Assembly (NCBI GenBank): GCA_902489955.1
Contig: CABUBY010000077.1
Location: forward strand, 1-8,267
From: an uncultured Collinsella sp.
Lineage (GTDB): Bacteria; Actinomycetota; Coriobacteriia; Coriobacteriales; Coriobacteriaceae
Length of the DNA: 8,267 bases
Reading direction: 5' to 3'
Under the pieces are notes generated by a model. The model was given only the letters and a program-made list of their open reading frames with translations, was not told the DNA's origin and made no database searches. This document shows, piece by piece, positions 5,513-8,267 of the stretch (position 1 is its first letter; each line of letters starts with the position of its first letter). Position numbers and translations under genes: made by a program.

Positions 5513-6421
5513 ATGGCAAAACAGCTGCCAAAACGCGACCTTGAGAACGTGGGCCTGGGCGTCACGGGTGCGTGCGTTGCGCTCGTGACGCTTGTCGTTG
5601 CCGCGCTCATCTTTATGGTCGCCCAAAAGGGCCTCTCGGCTTTTATCAAGGACGGCGTCTCGGTCGTCGAGTTCTTCACCGGCACCAAGTGGGACCTGGC
5701 CAACACGGCCAAAAACGGCCTGCCCTACACCGGCGCCCTGCCCCTGATCGTCACCTCGTTTGCGGTCATGGTGCTCTCCACGCTCATCGCGCTGCCCATC
5801 GCCATCGGCTCTGCCATCTTTGCGGTCGAGATTAGCCCTAAGTTTGGTTCCAAGATCTTTCAGCCGCTTATTGAGCTTTTGACCGGCATTCCCTCGGTCG
5901 TCTTTGGCCTGATTGGCTTTCACGTGGTCGTCGGCCTTATGAAGAGCGTTTTCCACGTGAGTACGGGTCTGGGCATCTTGCCCGGCGCCATCGTGCTGGC
6001 CGTCATGATCCTGCCGACTATGACCACGCTTTCGGTTGATGGCCTGCGTGCCGTGCCCGACAGCTACCGTCAGGGCTCGCTCGCGCTGGGCTACACCCGC
6101 TGGCAGACCATCTGGCACGTGGTGCTCAAGTCTGCCATGCCGTCGCTCATGACCGCGGTCATCCTTGGCATGACCCGCGCCTTTGGCGAGACGCTCGCCG
6201 TGCGCATGGTTATCGGCGGTATCGAGGCCATGCCGACGTCGCTGCTGTCGCCGGCGTCCACCATCACCACCACGCTCACCACGTCCATGGCGGTCTATGC
6301 CGAGGGCTCGGCCCAGGACGATGTTCTGTGGGCGCTAGGTCTGCTGCTGATGGGCATGAGCCTCATCTTCATCCTGATCATCCATCTCATTGGCCGCAAG
6401 GGGGCGAAGGCTCGTGGCTAG
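5513..6421 (+). CDS. pstC: Phosphate ABC transporter permease PstC
   Basis: This 302-residue inner-membrane permease pairs with PstA to form the phosphate channel. About six membrane helices can be seen, at roughly 14-37, 77-105, 116-143, 155-172, 209-231 and 268-292. The cytoplasmic EAA-type loop that contacts PstB is QGSLALGYTRWQTIWHVV (187-204), continuing to MP at 209-210. The segment GIPSVVFGLIGF (125-136) and the RAFGETLAV sequence (222-230) are characteristic of PstC/PstA permeases. GGAAAGG lies six bases before the start. PstC and not PstA is assigned from its position directly after pstS, the extracellular segment after helix 1 (KWDLANTAKNGLPYTGALP, 59-77) and overall similarity. The gene overlaps pstA by 8 bases. 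Confidence 0.93.
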   Translation: MAKQLPKRDLENVGLGVTGACVALVTLVVAALIFMVAQKGLSAFIKDGVSVVEFFTGTKWDLANTAKNGLPYTGALPLIVTSFAVMVLSTLIALPIAIGSAIFAVEISPKFGSKIFQPLIELLTGIPSVVFGLIGFHVVVGLMKSVFHVSTGLGILPGAIVLAVMILPTMTTLSVDGLRAVPDSYRQGSLALGYTRWQTIWHVVLKSAMPSLMTAVILGMTRAFGETLAVRMVIGGIEAMPTSLLSPASTITTTLTTSMAVYAEGSAQDDVLWALGLLLMGMSLIFILIIHLIGRKGAKARG

Positions 6422-7336
6422 CACGCGCATCCATATCGACGAGGCGAGACTCGGGCGCGTCCAAAAGCAGGACCGCATCGCCACGGGCGTGCTGACGGCA
6501 ATCGTCGCCATTGTCATGCTCATCGTTGTTTCCATGGTGGCCTACATCCTGTTCGAGGGCATCTCGACGCTGTTCCAACCGGGCTTCCTCACGCAGCCCG
6601 CGCGCGCCAACGGAACCCAGGGCGGCGTGCTCTACCAGCTGTTCGACTCGTTCTATCTGCTGCTGATCACCCTGATCATCTCGGTGCCCATCAGCCTGGG
6701 CGGCGCGGTCTTTTTGGTTGAGTACGCGCCGGACGGTCCCATCCGCGACATCGCTTCCACCGCCATCGAGACGCTGTCCTCGCTGCCTTCCATCGTTGTC
6801 GGCATGTTCGGTTTCCTGGTGTTCTCGGTGCAGCTGGGCTGGAAGTACTCCATCATCTCCGGCGCCGTCGCGCTCACCATGTTCAACATTCCCATCCTGG
6901 TGCGCGTGATCCAGCAGGCGCTCGAGGACGTGCCGCAGGCCCAGCGCGATGCGTGCCTGGCCATGGGCCTTACCCGCTGGGAGGCCACGCTGCACATCCT
7001 GATCCCCGAGGCCATGCCTGCCATCGTGACCGGCATCGTGCTTTCGGCCGGCCGCGTGTTTGGCGAGGCCGCGGCACTGCTCTTTACCTCGGGCATGAGC
7101 TCGCCGGTGCGTTTGAACTTCTTGAGCTTTAACCTGTCGAGCCCCACCTGCGCTTGGAACGTGTTCCGCCCCGGTGAGTCGCTCGCCGTGCACATCTACA
7201 AGATTTACGGCGAGGGCAGCCCCGAGGCCCAGCAGATCGTTTGGGGCACCGCTGCACTGCTGATGATCTGCGTGCTGCTGTTTAACATAGTTGCCCGTAT
7301 CGTGGGCAAGCAACTGGCAAGGAAGATGACGGCCGA

Positions 7337-7340
<4 letters not shown>
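6414..7340 (+). CDS. pstA: Phosphate ABC transporter permease PstA
   Basis: This is the second permease subunit, 308 residues with about six helices (roughly 24-48, 77-103, 120-142, 145-166, 198-222, 274-298). The ATPase-contact loop is RDACLAMGLTRWEATLHIL (178-196), ending at PEAMP (198-202). LSSLPSIVVGMFGF (121-134) is typical of PstA, as are ISLGGAVFLVEYAP (93-106) and GRVFGEAAAL (213-222). The chosen start is GTG at 6414 (then ASTRIHIDE), inside the end of pstC, with AAGGGGGCGAAGG upstream. A TTG at 6390 in the same frame is less likely because it would add eight residues and lie further into pstC. Overlaps with pstC (8 bases) and pstB (4 bases) suggest coupled translation and matched subunit amounts. 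Confidence 0.92.
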
Positions 7341-8209
<869 letters not shown>

Positions 8210-8227
8210 TCCGGGACATGCTTGAGG

Positions 8228-8253
8228 CCCGTGGCGGCCACGGTCGCCACGGG
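8228..8253 (+). other. Hairpin after pstB
   Basis: CCCGTGGCG (8228-8236) and CGCCACGGG (8245-8253) form a perfect 9 bp stem with an 8-base loop, 18 bases after the pstB stop. No U-tract follows. The window ends with GGAGGGG (8261-8267), a Shine-Dalgarno-like run, so another gene probably starts just beyond. The hairpin may be a processing or attenuation structure rather than the end of the operon. Confidence 0.45.
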
Positions 8254-8267
8254 ACTGATTGGAGGGG

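Noticed and set aside
4434..5531. 365-codon open frame antisense to pstS
   Set aside because: It shadows a clear PstS gene. The product is repetitive in Gly, Asp, Leu and Val, as expected from complementing C-ending codons.

Overview
The window is high-GC bacterial chromosome with dense genes, Shine-Dalgarno starts and a strong bias for G/C in third codon positions. The protein families, the Tat-type lipoprotein signal on PstS and the overall style suggest a Coriobacteriia actinobacterium, possibly Collinsella or a relative. That placement is inference; no rRNA or marker gene is present.

Layout. Bases 1-930 look like decayed accessory DNA. On the minus strand there is a broken N-terminal fragment resembling the primase-like domain of TOTE conflict-system proteins. 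It is followed by an AT-rich stretch bounded by two diverged inverted copies of a ~35 bp repeat (549-584 and 743-777). Directly after the second copy lies a plus-strand remnant (~44 codons) of a LOG-family (lysine-decarboxylase-like) C-terminus. A long hairpin (931-986) and a second palindromic element (1003-1071) separate this from the conserved block.

Bases 1085-4254 hold three housekeeping-type genes: a DegV/FakB-like fatty-acid-binding protein on the minus strand, divergent from a HAD phosphatase on the plus strand, which is followed by a complete M20 PepV-type metallodipeptidase.

Bases 4548-8209 are a complete high-affinity phosphate ABC transporter operon, pstS-pstC-pstA-pstB. PstS is a lipoprotein that captures phosphate outside the membrane, PstC and PstA form the channel, and PstB is the ATPase. 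pstC/pstA overlap by 8 nt and pstA/pstB by 4 nt, which suggests translational coupling. A leader with phased GTAAG-like repeats and a small GC hairpin precedes pstS. The window ends in a hairpin and a Shine-Dalgarno-like GGAGGGG, so the operon may continue (phoU would be a usual next gene).

The most interesting non-genic signal is a palindromic element present twice in the same orientation (1003-1071 and 4273-4344). Both copies share an identical 20 bp left end and a 13 bp right end, but have different, internally compensated inner stems. I see no clear evidence of a complete new biological system; the novelty is in these repeats and the decayed left end.
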